From: an uncultured bacterium
Lineage (GTDB): Bacteria; Cyanobacteriota; Vampirovibrionia; Gastranaerophilales; Gastranaerophilaceae
Assembly (NCBI GenBank): GCA_949296355.1
Contig: CASFPS010000003.1
Span: 69,770 to 133,769, forward strand
DNA: 64,000 bases
Reading direction: 5' to 3'
Shown: positions 52,745-61,318 of the stretch, piece by piece
How the letters are laid out: every line of letters starts with the position of its first letter
Position numbering within the stretch: position 1 is the first letter of the stretch
Position numbers and translations under genes: made by a program
The notes under the pieces: model-generated
Told to the model about the DNA's origin: nothing
The model's input: only the letters and a program-made list of their open reading frames with translations
The model's database searches: none

Positions 52745-54517
52745 ATGAAAATTCAAAAAATCTCAGGGATAAATTTTGAAAGACGTCTCAAGCCTTCCGA
52801 GGAAGCAGAATATTCTGAAATTCTGAATCGCGGAAGAGATAAGTGCATCGGAAAAAATCCGGACGGAAAAAAATCTATACTGATTGTTCCTTCTTCATCT
52901 CTTCCAAACAAAACAGGGGTAGGAAATTTAAACTCTAAGGAAAGTCAAAAATTTTTTGATTTTGCAGAACAATACTGGGGCATTAATGAAGTACAGATTT
53001 TGCCTGTCGGACAGTATTTTAATCACAAAGGAGAATACCCAATCTATTCCGGCTCTTCCATGGATTTGGGTAACCATGTTATTGATATTCAAAGATATGT
53101 ACCGGAAGAAGATTTTGATGAGATTGTAAAATCTAATAATATAAAAGGTCGGGTTAATTTTTCAAATGTTGTAGATGAAGGTTCCATACAGGAAAAAGTC
53201 TTAAAAAAACTATTTAAAAACGGAAAATATCAAAAAGAGTTTGAGGCTTATAAAAGCGAAAATCTGGAAAGGCTTGAGCCAAAAGCATTATATAATGCTT
53301 TACGAGAGATTAACAAATCACATAATTACAAAGATTGGAATAACATTGATAAAAATCTTTTTAACAGAGATGTTGTAAGTGAAAAAGAGTTTGAAGCAAG
53401 GGTAAAAGAAATTAAGTCGCTGAAAGGCGAAAAAATGGATTTTTATTACTTCAAACAATTTCTTGCAGAAGACAGTCTTAAAAAAGCGAGAGAAAATTTA
53501 CACAAAAAGGGTATAAAATTAAACGGTGATATGCAGTGCGGATTTTCTTTCGACGAAGTCTGGGCTAATCCGAAAGCTTTTATTCCTGAAACATCAATAG
53601 GCTGGAGTCTTCCGGCGCTTGATTTTGATTCAAAAGAAGGTCAGAAACTTTTGCGTAAAAAAGTTAAATTTTTTGCACAAAGATTTGACGGAATAAGAAT
53701 TGACGCTTCTTGGACTTATGCAAACCAGCCTCAGATTAAAAACGGGATTACGGAAAGAAAATATTATGCGGATAAGATTCTGAATATTATTGATGATGAG
53801 GTCAAAAAAGTTAAGGGCGCAGAATTTGATTCAAGAAACATTATGCATGAATTTGCTGCTTCTGATATTGATTTTAATATTTATGACGGAGCGGAATTAA
53901 AACCTTATGTAAAAGAGCGGGTTAAAATTTACACCTCAGACCATCTTAATGAAGGATGGGGAACAAACTACAGCTTTCTTAAACGCGGATGGAGCGCGGA
54001 TAGTTTTATAATGGGCGCGAGAAATCATGATTCAGGAAAAATTATAAGTTCGGATGAGCAGGTTAATGCTTTAAGTAAAATTTTAAAAATTCCTGCAGAA
54101 AAATTAAAGGACAAAAAAGAGTTTGTCAAAGCAAAACTTGCTGAGCCTTTTGGAGCAAAAAATTCAATGATTTATTTTGCAGACGCGCTGAATATTGACA
54201 AGCAGTTTCAGGGAAACAGTGACAAAACTTTGAATTATGCAGTACAAATTCCTTCGGATTATGAGGACAGGTATTTTGCTTCACTGGAAAGAGGCGAGGG
54301 TTTTAATCCTATGGATGCGCTTGAAAAACAATTCAGGGCAAAGGGTTTGGATAAAAGCGAGCCGGAGTTATACAAAAAAATTGTGAAATACAGAAAAATA
54401 CTAGAGCAAAAAGAGAAGAATCCAAAAACAGTATTAAAAATAGCATGCGCCCTCGGCTTTGCGGGGTTAATTATTTACGGATTTTTTAGGCTGCATAAAA
54501 GAAATATTCATAAGTAA
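52745..54517 (+). CDS. GH77 (4-alpha-glucanotransferase)-like protein with lineage-type N-terminus and C-terminal membrane anchor
   Basis: 590 residues. SSSLPNKTGVGNLNSKESQK, QILPVGQYFNHKGEYPIYSG, KLNGDMQCGFSFDEVWANPK, FDGIRIDASWTYAN (nucleophile Asp in RIDA) and the later NEGWGTNYSFLKRGWSADS follow the MalQ/amylomaltase GH77 order. A canonical acid/base position is less clear (NIMHEFAASDID). The N-terminus MKIQKISGINFERRLKPSEE has the I-x-x-I-x-x-I-N-F pattern shared with neighbours, and a hydrophobic helix (LKIACALGFAGLIIYGFF) at about 567-584 followed by HKRNIHK would anchor it. Enzymes of this family act on soluble maltodextrins, so a membrane-anchored form is unusual. AGGTG precedes the ATG. 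Confidence 0.7.
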   Translation: MKIQKISGINFERRLKPSEEAEYSEILNRGRDKCIGKNPDGKKSILIVPSSSLPNKTGVGNLNSKESQKFFDFAEQYWGINEVQILPVGQYFNHKGEYPIYSGSSMDLGNHVIDIQRYVPEEDFDEIVKSNNIKGRVNFSNVVDEGSIQEKVLKKLFKNGKYQKEFEAYKSENLERLEPKALYNALREINKSHNYKDWNNIDKNLFNRDVVSEKEFEARVKEIKSLKGEKMDFYYFKQFLAEDSLKKARENLHKKGIKLNGDMQCGFSFDEVWANPKAFIPETSIGWSLPALDFDSKEGQKLLRKKVKFFAQRFDGIRIDASWTYANQPQIKNGITERKYYADKILNIIDDEVKKVKGAEFDSRNIMHEFAASDIDFNIYDGAELKPYVKERVKIYTSDHLNEGWGTNYSFLKRGWSADSFIMGARNHDSGKIISSDEQVNALSKILKIPAEKLKDKKEFVKAKLAEPFGAKNSMIYFADALNIDKQFQGNSDKTLNYAVQIPSDYEDRYFASLERGEGFNPMDALEKQFRAKGLDKSEPELYKKIVKYRKILEQKEKNPKTVLKIACALGFAGLIIYGFFRLHKRNIHK

Positions 54518-54529
54518 TTTTCAAATAAG

Positions 54530-54680
54530 ATAAAAGGTGTAAAAAAATAAAAAAAGAAAAGAAAAATAAAAACTTTTTTTGAAAAAAAATTTTTTCTTTT
54601 AAAAGTTTAAACATAAAATAATAATTAATATTATTATTAATTATATTTATATATATAAATTAATCATCTTCATCATAAGC
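54530..54680. other. Very AT-rich tract
   Basis: About 150 bp of near-pure A/T with TATTATTAATTATATTTATA-type stretches and only a few G or C. It directly precedes the 9-mer array and would melt easily; no gene seen. Confidence 0.7.
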
Positions 54681-54690
54681 TCTTATTATT

Positions 54691-54864
54691 TGTAGAAAAC
54701 TATCTGAAAGTGTTGTGAATACTGCGTTTTTCATGTAGAAAAAAATGTAGAAAACTTGTAGAAAAAATGAAAGTTATTGACATTTTTCTACATAAGATGA
54801 TAAAAAACAAAAAAACTAAAAAAAGAATGTAGAAAACTTCAAACTTTTCTACATTCTTTCTACA
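54691..54864. repeat. Array of eight TTTTCTACA/TGTAGAAAA 9-mers
   Basis: TGTAGAAAA occurs at 54691-54699, 54734-54742, 54746-54754, 54757-54765 and 54828-54836. TTTTCTACA occurs at 54784-54792 and 54845-54853, and CTTTCTACA at 54856-54864. Three copies are 11-12 bp apart, i.e. about one helical turn. The sequence differs at one base from the cyanobacterial DnaA box TTTTCCACA. AAGTTATTGACAT also recurs at 54771-54783 and 54875-54887. It lies between convergent genes. Confidence 0.85.
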
Positions 54865-54897
54865 ATTTTTTGTAAGTTATTGACATAGTTTTGAACA

Positions 54898-56889
54898 TTA
54901 TTTATTAACAACTATCCCTAAAATTTTTATAAATTTTTTTGTTTTTAGTTTCTTTAGATTTTTATCATATTTTTTATATTTTAAAATTTCAAAAATAAAC
55001 GGAATACCTTTCTTTTTACAAAAAGCTCCATTCAAATAAACATTTTGCACTTCTTTATCAACCATTGAAAAGTCTGTATTTTCTAAAAGTTTTTGTTCGT
55101 ATTCTAAAGTTTTTTGCGTCATAAAATTCATTTTTTCTATATTTTTCATTGTGTTTGCAGGATGTACTCTATATGAAAATAAAATTTCATCAAGATATTT
55201 CATTTTTGAATATTTTGCAATTTGCATATTCATATAATAATCTTCAAGAGGGGCTTCAGGAGTGAATAACCCTGTTTTTTCAAATATGGATTTTCTTATC
55301 ATATATCCGTTTGGAATATAGTTTCCGGAATAAACAGTATGATATTTTCCGAAAATATCACTGTTAAAATTAATTCTTTTCAGTTGTTGATAGAATTCTG
55401 CAAAGTTCTTATATTTAGCTTTTTTTATATCATATATATAGTTTAAATTTTTGTCTAAATAGCAGACTTTTGAGTTTTGGTCAATGTATTCATCATTACC
55501 AACACAAAACGCATAGTCTTTATTTTTACTCAAAAATTCAACTTCTTTTTTTATTGCGTCAGGTTTTGAAATATCATCAGAAGCTATAAGATAAATGTAT
55601 TCACCCTTAGAAAGCGTTATAAGTTTATTTAAGGTTTTACAAGAACCTTCATTTTCTTTTGTTTCAAAATGAATATTAGCAAATCTTTTTTCACATTCCG
55701 GCTTCATTTCCTGAATTTTGTTCCAGGTAGAATCTTTTGACCCGTCGTCAATAATTAAAAGTTCTATGTTTTGATAAGTTTGATTGATTATTGATTTAAT
55801 TGTTTCCTGAATATAGTTTTCATGATTGTATGCAGGAATAATGACTGAAACAAGGGGTGAGTTTTCTAAAAGTTGTATTTTTTCGAATTCTTCATATGTA
55901 CCCTTTAATATATTTTTCTTTTCAAGATTTTTGTCTAAGAATTTTGCAACCGGATACAGTAATTTCAGTTTGTATTTTTTTATAATTTTACTAAAAATAT
56001 AAGAATAGAAAGTTAAAAATCTCCATCTTCTTTTATATCCCATTTTTGCAAGCAAAAGAAATTCTGCAAGGTTTGTCAAATTAATTTTGGTATTTTCCGG
56101 AATATAAGAACAATACATTGTAAAATAATACATTAATCCGGCAAAACCGTCATTGAATCTTCCTAGCATCTCTTTGCAAAACCAGAAGCTTGCAGAGTTA
56201 AAATTAAAAGGTTTAAAACCGTGTAAATGTACTATACATGCATTATTATTTATTCCCCAGTAAGGTTTCCAGTTATATTCCAGAGGAAGTTCTTCAAAAT
56301 CATTTTTATATAGTTCGTTGAAAAATCCCTGATCCCAGCATTCCTGATAAGGTCTTTCTTTATTTTTTAATTTTTCAATTAATATTTTTTTTCTTTTTTC
56401 GAGTTCTTTCAGATTTAAAACCATTATTCCTGCATTAAAATACCTGTTTCCCTTAATAATATCATATTGTTGTGCAAATTCAGGAGCGGCTTTTAAAGTT
56501 TTTGTATAAAAATTATTAATATCTTTCAAAAAAATAGTATCAATATCCGAATAAAGGACAACCTCATCATCTTTTTCAAATAGCGGAATTTCAAATTTCA
56601 TAAAATTACAGGCTACCTGTTTCAGATTTAAATTTTTAAATCCGCAAGATTCATTGTATTTCTGATCATAAAAACTTTCAAGCAAATTATAAAAGCTGAG
56701 TTTACAAAAAGATACTTTTACATCATATTTTTTTAGCAAAAGGTATAACTTGTCTTCAGGATTTCCTTCGTATAAGGCGTGTAAATCTAATGTTGTATTT
56801 TCTCTGGCTGTTTTTAAAGCAGTTTCAAGCATATTCAAGTAAGTTTTATTATTTTCAATATCATTATTAAATGTGAAATAACATTTCAT
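54898..56889 (-). CDS. Two-domain glycosyltransferase (GT8-like + GT2)
   Basis: 663 residues. The N-terminal ~300 form a GT8-like domain: CYFTFNNDIENNKTYLNMLE, EVVLYSDIDTIFLKDINNFY (DxD) and FNAGIMVLNLKELEKRKKIL, CIVHLHGFKPFN. Residues from about 345 are a full GT2: PLVSVIIPAYNHENYIQETI, LLIIDDGSKDSTW, YIYLIASDDISKPDAIKKEV. Two catalytic domains suggest sequential sugar addition by one polypeptide. No membrane helix. It is the last gene of the leftward glycan unit (from 61120) and ends 34 bp from the 9-mer array. Confidence 0.85.
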   Translation of the reverse strand: MKCYFTFNNDIENNKTYLNMLETALKTARENTTLDLHALYEGNPEDKLYLLLKKYDVKVSFCKLSFYNLLESFYDQKYNESCGFKNLNLKQVACNFMKFEIPLFEKDDEVVLYSDIDTIFLKDINNFYTKTLKAAPEFAQQYDIIKGNRYFNAGIMVLNLKELEKRKKILIEKLKNKERPYQECWDQGFFNELYKNDFEELPLEYNWKPYWGINNNACIVHLHGFKPFNFNSASFWFCKEMLGRFNDGFAGLMYYFTMYCSYIPENTKINLTNLAEFLLLAKMGYKRRWRFLTFYSYIFSKIIKKYKLKLLYPVAKFLDKNLEKKNILKGTYEEFEKIQLLENSPLVSVIIPAYNHENYIQETIKSIINQTYQNIELLIIDDGSKDSTWNKIQEMKPECEKRFANIHFETKENEGSCKTLNKLITLSKGEYIYLIASDDISKPDAIKKEVEFLSKNKDYAFCVGNDEYIDQNSKVCYLDKNLNYIYDIKKAKYKNFAEFYQQLKRINFNSDIFGKYHTVYSGNYIPNGYMIRKSIFEKTGLFTPEAPLEDYYMNMQIAKYSKMKYLDEILFSYRVHPANTMKNIEKMNFMTQKTLEYEQKLLENTDFSMVDKEVQNVYLNGAFCKKKGIPFIFEILKYKKYDKNLKKLKTKKFIKILGIVVNK

Positions 56890-56892
56890 TAT

Positions 56893-57780
56893 TTATCCTT
56901 TCAATAAAATTTCTATCCCTTTTTCTAAAGATATTTCAGGTTTCCAGTTTAATTCTTTTTTAGCTAAAGAATTGTCCAAAACATTTTTTTGTATATCAAA
57001 TTCTCTTTCTGGTAAATATTTTATATTAGGTTTAATACCTGACAAATTTTGAATAATTTTTAAAATTTTATTAATAGACGCGGATTTACCTGTCGAAATA
57101 TTAAAAATTTTATGTTTTGTACTATTTATACTCAAAATTAGAGCATTTATTACATCATCAATATAAATATAGTCTCTTTCTATTTTTCCGTTACCGTATA
57201 TTTCTATTTGCTCGCCTTTTAAAAGTTTTTCAATCAATACATTTATCAAACCTTGTTTTTTATTTATATGATTTTTTCCGTAAGGATTGGTAATTCTAAG
57301 AACTGTATAGTCTAAATTTTCAAATTTATAGAATGATTCCAAATAGTTTTCTATTGCAAATTTGTTAATTGCATAAGCATAATAAGGTTTTGGCAAATCT
57401 TTTTCCTTATGTTTATTTCCGTAGTTGCCGTATATACTTCCGCCTGATGAGGCAAAAATAATTTTTTTAACCTTTTTGTCAGTGCAGATGTTTAATAGTT
57501 TTATTGCAGGAATTAAATTTGTACGGATATCAAATTCTATTTTATGTCTGTCATTATTAGGCGTGGTAGTTGATATTAGGTGGTATACAATATCAATATT
57601 ATCAAAAATATTTATATAATTTTCTATATTTTCGAAATTTCCGATAATATAATTAATATTAGAAGATTCTAATTCAGTCTTTTTTGCATCGAAAACAGTT
57701 ATATTATGATTTAATTCTGTTAGTTTTTTTATTAAATTTTGTCCTATAAAACCGCAGCCGCCTGTTACTAAAATATTCAT
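56893..57780 (-). CDS. NAD-dependent sugar epimerase/dehydratase (SDR)
   Basis: 295 residues. MNILVTGGCGFIGQNLIKKL is the dinucleotide motif GxxGxxG; FASSGGSIYGNYG and KPYYAYAINKFAIENYLESF give the S and YxxxK catalytic residues; VLRITNPYGKNHINKKQGLI is typical of extended SDR epimerases such as UDP-glucose 4-epimerases or GDP-mannose family members. Probably makes a nucleotide-sugar for the locus. Separated by 3 bp from both neighbouring genes, so certainly co-transcribed. Confidence 0.9.
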   Translation of the reverse strand: MNILVTGGCGFIGQNLIKKLTELNHNITVFDAKKTELESSNINYIIGNFENIENYINIFDNIDIVYHLISTTTPNNDRHKIEFDIRTNLIPAIKLLNICTDKKVKKIIFASSGGSIYGNYGNKHKEKDLPKPYYAYAINKFAIENYLESFYKFENLDYTVLRITNPYGKNHINKKQGLINVLIEKLLKGEQIEIYGNGKIERDYIYIDDVINALILSINSTKHKIFNISTGKSASINKILKIIQNLSGIKPNIKYLPEREFDIQKNVLDNSLAKKELNWKPEISLEKGIEILLKG

Positions 57781-57783
57781 TTC

Positions 57784-58710
57784 TTACACCGTTTTTAATA
57801 TATATTCTATATTTGTTCCGCTGTCTTTTTCTTTATCAAATTCAAATATTCTTGATAATTTATGCAGCGGACTCATTTGAAGAATTTGATTCATTCTTTT
57901 TTCGGAATATTTGTTATAAAGTTCCATTTGCAGTACATGAAATGGCACATCACTGTAAAAAGGAACTTTTTTCCACTCTTCTTTACATATCTTGTTATAT
58001 TTTATTATCAGTGAGAAAAATATATGCATCAGTTGATATATTATTATTTCATCTTCGTTTTTTGTATATTCTTCAAAAAGCTGTATTAAATATCCCGGTA
58101 TAGGATTTCCGTTTGCTTTGCTGTAGAAAAAAGAATTGCATAAAGGCATAAAAGGACTTCCGCCCAATATTCGGGGAGTTGATGAAAATGCAAAAAAATC
58201 GCTTTCCGATATATAATCAGGCATTTTATCCGTCATTAAAATTGTTGAATCAATCCAGTATCCGCCGTATTTATATAAGAGTTTCATTCTTATATAATCT
58301 GAAAAATGTGCAGATCCAATCTGTTCTTTCTTATATTTTTCCATTATATAATCTGGAATATTAATATAATCTTTCAGATTACTTTCATCCAACATTATGA
58401 CTTTTTTACCGAAATATTTTAGTACTGACTTATTACATATTTTTACGATATCCGGAGCGTTATCCCAGCCTTGAAACCATAGCTGCCATACATAATCGCT
58501 GTTTTCAATTTTTGAATTTTCAAGAGGCGGCAAATCTTTATTCAAAACATAAAGATATTTTTCTGTATATTTTGCAGCTTTTTCCAAAGCAGAGAAAAAT
58601 ATTTTGTACTTTTTTTTCCAACTTAAAACTTTTTTATTAAATATATAAATTTTTAGATAATACTTAAATCCGCTTTGTATTTTAAAAATGTTTTTTATTT
58701 CAATATCCAT
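57784..58710 (-). CDS. GT32-like capsular polysaccharide glycosyltransferase
   Basis: 308 residues. [40 protein letters not shown] and the following WIDSTILMT hold the DxD-type site of the capsular polysaccharide synthesis (GT32/Gly_transf_sug) family, with [14 protein letters not shown] after it. Ordinarily these add hexoses to capsule or O-antigen repeats. It overlaps the 3' end of the aminotransferase gene by 11 bp. Sugar unknown. Confidence 0.8.
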   Translation of the reverse strand: MDIEIKNIFKIQSGFKYYLKIYIFNKKVLSWKKKYKIFFSALEKAAKYTEKYLYVLNKDLPPLENSKIENSDYVWQLWFQGWDNAPDIVKICNKSVLKYFGKKVIMLDESNLKDYINIPDYIMEKYKKEQIGSAHFSDYIRMKLLYKYGGYWIDSTILMTDKMPDYISESDFFAFSSTPRILGGSPFMPLCNSFFYSKANGNPIPGYLIQLFEEYTKNEDEIIIYQLMHIFFSLIIKYNKICKEEWKKVPFYSDVPFHVLQMELYNKYSEKRMNQILQMSPLHKLSRIFEFDKEKDSGTNIEYILKTV

Positions 58711-60133
58711 TCACTACCTCAACAACTTTTTTAACTTCATCATCTGTCATGACCGGAGAAATCGGGAGACTTATTATTGTTCTGTGAATTTCTTCCGAAA
58801 TCGGGAATGACAGGCTGTTCCACTCTTTATACGCAAGCTGCTTATGCGGCGGTGTCGGATAATGGATTATTGTCTGGATTCCGTTGTCTGTTAAATATTT
58901 TTGAAACTCGTCTCTGTTTTCTGTCCTCACCGGGAAAACATGCCAGACAGTTTGAAGCGGTGTATTTTCTAATTTTTCCAAATCTTCGCGGCTGGCATCT
59001 GCCCCCTTTGCGGGGGAAGTGGTCGAAGACCGAAGGGGGGTCTCAACAACATAATCTTTTGTACACATATTTTTTGCTTCAAGCTGGGATGTAGGTAAAT
59101 TACACCCCCCTTTGTCACTCCGTGACATTTCCCCCGCAAGGGGGGCAAAGACTTCCTGCGCCAATTTATCGCGCATTCTTCCCCACTCTGCGGGGGAAGT
59201 ACCCGAAGGGGGTAGGGGGGTATAAGGCAGGATGATTTTCGGATTCTTAATATTTTCCAGATAATACTCTGCAATTTCCCTTCTTTTCTCATTATCTTCA
59301 TCCAGATATTTCAGCTTAACATCCAGAACTGCAGCCTGAATCTCATCAAGGCGCGAGTTAACCCCTTTGTAAATATGATGATATTTTCTGTCGCTTCCAT
59401 AATTTGCGATGGCTTTAACTTTTTTGTACAACTCTTCGTCGTTTGTTGTAACACATCCCCCGTCACCCATGCATCCGAGGTTTTTACCGGGGTAGAAGGA
59501 GAAGGCGGACGCGTCGCCTAAATTACCGGTGCGTACCCCCTTTTTGTCACTTTGTAGTGCAAAAGCTTCTTGCGCTAATTTATCGCCGTCAGCTTCTGCC
59601 CCCCTTGCGGGGGAAGTACCCGCATGGGGATGGGGGGTATAAATAGCGCCGTGTGCCTGCGCGGAATCCTCTATTATTTTGAGATTATATTTTTTCGCAA
59701 GCTCCCAGATTTTTTCCATGTCAACGGCTCTGCCATACAGGTGTACAACAATTATAGCCTTTGTTTTAGGAGTAATTTTTTCTTCAATCAAATCAGGATT
59801 GATATTGTAAGTGTTTATATCAGGCTCAACCAGAACCGGAGTACAGCCATTTTGGGATACTGCAAGAATTGTTGCAATATAAGTATTAGAAGGGACAATT
59901 ATTTCATCCCCCTCAGCGAATCCGTATGCTTTAATAATAAGATTAATTGCGTCAAGCCCGTTTGCGACTCCTACGCAATACTTTGTTCCGCAATATTGGG
60001 CAAAATGCTTGCAGAAAGTCTCATTCTCCTCTCCCTGCAAATACCAGCCTTTGTCGAGGATTTTAGCAATTCTCCCGTCAATCTCATCCCTGAAACGATT
60101 GTTTATTTTCTCTAAGTCTAAAAATTTTATCAA
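58700..60133 (-). CDS. DegT/DnrJ/EryC1 aminotransferase (FdtB/QdtB-like) with inserted palindromic elements
   Basis: 477 residues, about 110 longer than the family. The core is canonical: [71 protein letters not shown] (PLP Lys in YPGKN) and [20 protein letters not shown]. Extra blocks at about residues 166-200, 305-343 and 365-383 carry [46 protein letters not shown] and [12 protein letters not shown], all encoded by G-rich palindromic elements. With FdtA- and FdtC-like genes at 62.7-63.6 kb it should transaminate a dTDP-3-keto-6-deoxyhexose. All three insertions keep the frame. No active-site motif is interrupted. Confidence 0.88.
   Translation of the reverse strand: MIKFLDLEKINNRFRDEIDGRIAKILDKGWYLQGEENETFCKHFAQYCGTKYCVGVANGLDAINLIIKAYGFAEGDEIIVPSNTYIATILAVSQNGCTPVLVEPDINTYNINPDLIEEKITPKTKAIIVVHLYGRAVDMEKIWELAKKYNLKIIEDSAQAHGAIYTPHPHAGTSPARGAEADGDKLAQEAFALQSDKKGVRTGNLGDASAFSFYPGKNLGCMGDGGCVTTNDEELYKKVKAIANYGSDRKYHHIYKGVNSRLDEIQAAVLDVKLKYLDEDNEKRREIAEYYLENIKNPKIILPYTPLPPSGTSPAEWGRMRDKLAQEVFAPLAGEMSRSDKGGCNLPTSQLEAKNMCTKDYVVETPLRSSTTSPAKGADASREDLEKLENTPLQTVWHVFPVRTENRDEFQKYLTDNGIQTIIHYPTPPHKQLAYKEWNSLSFPISEEIHRTIISLPISPVMTDDEVKKVVEVVNGY
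58985..59041. repeat. Palindromic element, copy 3 in the aminotransferase gene (partial)
   Basis: GCCCCCTTTGCGGGGGAAGT to the terminal GGGGGGT at 59041. Its left part is shorter than in the other copies and grades into neighbouring sequence, so the left end is uncertain. Confidence 0.75.
59104..59221. repeat. Palindromic element, copy 2 in the aminotransferase gene
   Basis: 118 bp from ACCCCCCTTTGTCACTCC to GGGTAGGGGGGT, with an internal CCCCCGCAAGGGGGG palindrome and a TTCCTGCGCCAATTTATCGC centre shared with the other copies. Confidence 0.85.
59535..59638. repeat. Palindromic element, copy 1 in the aminotransferase gene
   Basis: 104 bp from ACCCCCTTTTTGTCACTT to GATGGGGGGT, with CCCCCCTTGCGGGGGAAGTA inside and the TTCTTGCGCTAATTTATCGC centre that encodes DKLAQE. 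Inserted between conserved GAIY and [10 protein letters not shown] blocks of the enzyme. Confidence 0.85.
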
Positions 60134-60151
60134 AATGAACCTTTAATTAAA

Positions 60152-61120
60152 TTATTTCTTATCACTTATTAATTGTAAGAAATTAGAAATAGATTTGTCA
60201 ATAGAAACAACGCCTTGTTCAATTAAAAATTTTCTCATGTTTTCATTGTATTTTGAATAAAAATCTTTTTCCAATTGACCTGATTCATACTCTTTAATAA
60301 GTTTTCTCATATGTATCCCGAATCCTTCACCAATTAGTTTTAAGGATTCTTGATATCTTTTTATTTTTTTAATAGATTCATTAAAATTTCTTATTGTGTA
60401 ATGGTACAAAATAATCTCACTTGGTTCTACACAAACCTTATTCCACATTTTGACATCATGATTTCCTATAATGATTCTTTTATATCCTTTTGCTTTATGT
60501 ATAACCTTTGTACACTCTTGCGAACCAATAAAAATACCAAATTCAGGTTTATTGATTATTCCAAGTTTTTCAGCTTCATATTTTTGAAAAGGTCTTGTTA
60601 CAAAATAAGGACCGTTTAAAAAATCATCTCTGTTGTCAGAGTAAGAACAGGTGGAGTCTACTTTGAGAACATTAACATTAGTTTTCTTATACTTTATTAT
60701 ACTTTTCTTTAAATTTAAATCTCTAGAATAATAAAATTCATCAGCATCGGCATTTATAATCCAATCAGCTTTGTATTTATACTTTGCAATTTTTATCATT
60801 CTATCGACAAACTTTTCTTGATGATATGCAGGATCTGTTTCATAAATTATTTCTAAAATAATACCTTCACGTTTTAAATCTTCAAGTATTTCATTCGTTC
60901 TATCGGTAGAATTATGACTTGTTACAATAAATCCGTCAACTCCCATGGCTTTATGAAACCTGATATTTGTCTCAAGAATTTCCTCCTCGTCTTTTACAAG
61001 AAGAGTCATGATAAGTTTTAAATCTCTTAAACTCTTTTCATATAAGTATTGTTTAACATTTTTTCTATCTTCTTTTGAAAAAGGAAATTTCAAAAAGGAA
61101 TTAAATATTGTTTTATCCAT
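60152..61120 (-). CDS. Glycosyltransferase (GT92/Glyco_tranf_2_4 type)
   Basis: 322 residues. LIMTLLVKDEEEILETNIRF, VDGFIVTSHNSTDRTNEILE and ADWIINADADEFYYSRD are the opening and DxD-type residues of the Glyco_tranf_2_4 family; later FNGP-like FLNGPYFVTRPFQKYEAEKL and ILYHYTIRNFNESIKKIKRY follow. It is the first gene of the leftward unit 61120-54898. The ATG has CAGGTG upstream (CACCT on the plus strand at 61130-61134). Its promoter lies in the putative invertible segment. Confidence 0.82.
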   Translation of the reverse strand: MDKTIFNSFLKFPFSKEDRKNVKQYLYEKSLRDLKLIMTLLVKDEEEILETNIRFHKAMGVDGFIVTSHNSTDRTNEILEDLKREGIILEIIYETDPAYHQEKFVDRMIKIAKYKYKADWIINADADEFYYSRDLNLKKSIIKYKKTNVNVLKVDSTCSYSDNRDDFLNGPYFVTRPFQKYEAEKLGIINKPEFGIFIGSQECTKVIHKAKGYKRIIIGNHDVKMWNKVCVEPSEIILYHYTIRNFNESIKKIKRYQESLKLIGEGFGIHMRKLIKEYESGQLEKDFYSKYNENMRKFLIEQGVVSIDKSISNFLQLISDKK

Positions 61121-61145
61121 AAAAATTTACACCTGAATTAACAGC

Positions 61146-61293
61146 GTATAACAATTTATACAAAATGTTATGCACCCTTTATCTGATTGTATCACAGAAC
61201 ACATTTTTTTCAATGACAATTATAATATTAATACTGAATTTCATTTATATTGTAATTTTTATCCTACATAACATTTTGTATAAATTGTTATAC
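61146..61293. repeat. Perfect 27-bp inverted repeats flanking 94 bp (candidate invertible segment)
   Basis: The left copy (61146-61172) starts GTATAACAATTTATAC and ends AAAATGTTATG; the right copy (61267-61293) is its exact reverse complement. Each copy also has partly palindromic arms (ATAACA...TGTTAT) around a short centre, as in tyrosine-recombinase core sites. The matches stop at exactly 27 bp on both sides. Confidence 0.9.
61186..61213 (-). promoter_or_regulatory. Promoter inside the inverted-repeat-flanked segment, facing the glycan operon
   Basis: On the minus strand: -35 TTGAAA (61208-61213), 16-bp spacer, extended -10 TG-A-TACAAT (hexamer 61186-61191). Transcription would start near 61179 and run into the gene at 61120. 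If the segment flips, the promoter faces no plus-strand gene. Confidence 0.7.
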
Positions 61294-61318
61294 TGAAATG
61301 TAATCGAATGAAATTTGA

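Noticed and set aside
61146..61293. Inverted repeats as a simple terminator hairpin or MITE
   Set aside because: A 94-bp loop with a good promoter and no T-run makes a terminator unlikely; MITE origin is possible but no target duplication is visible and no second copy was found in the window.
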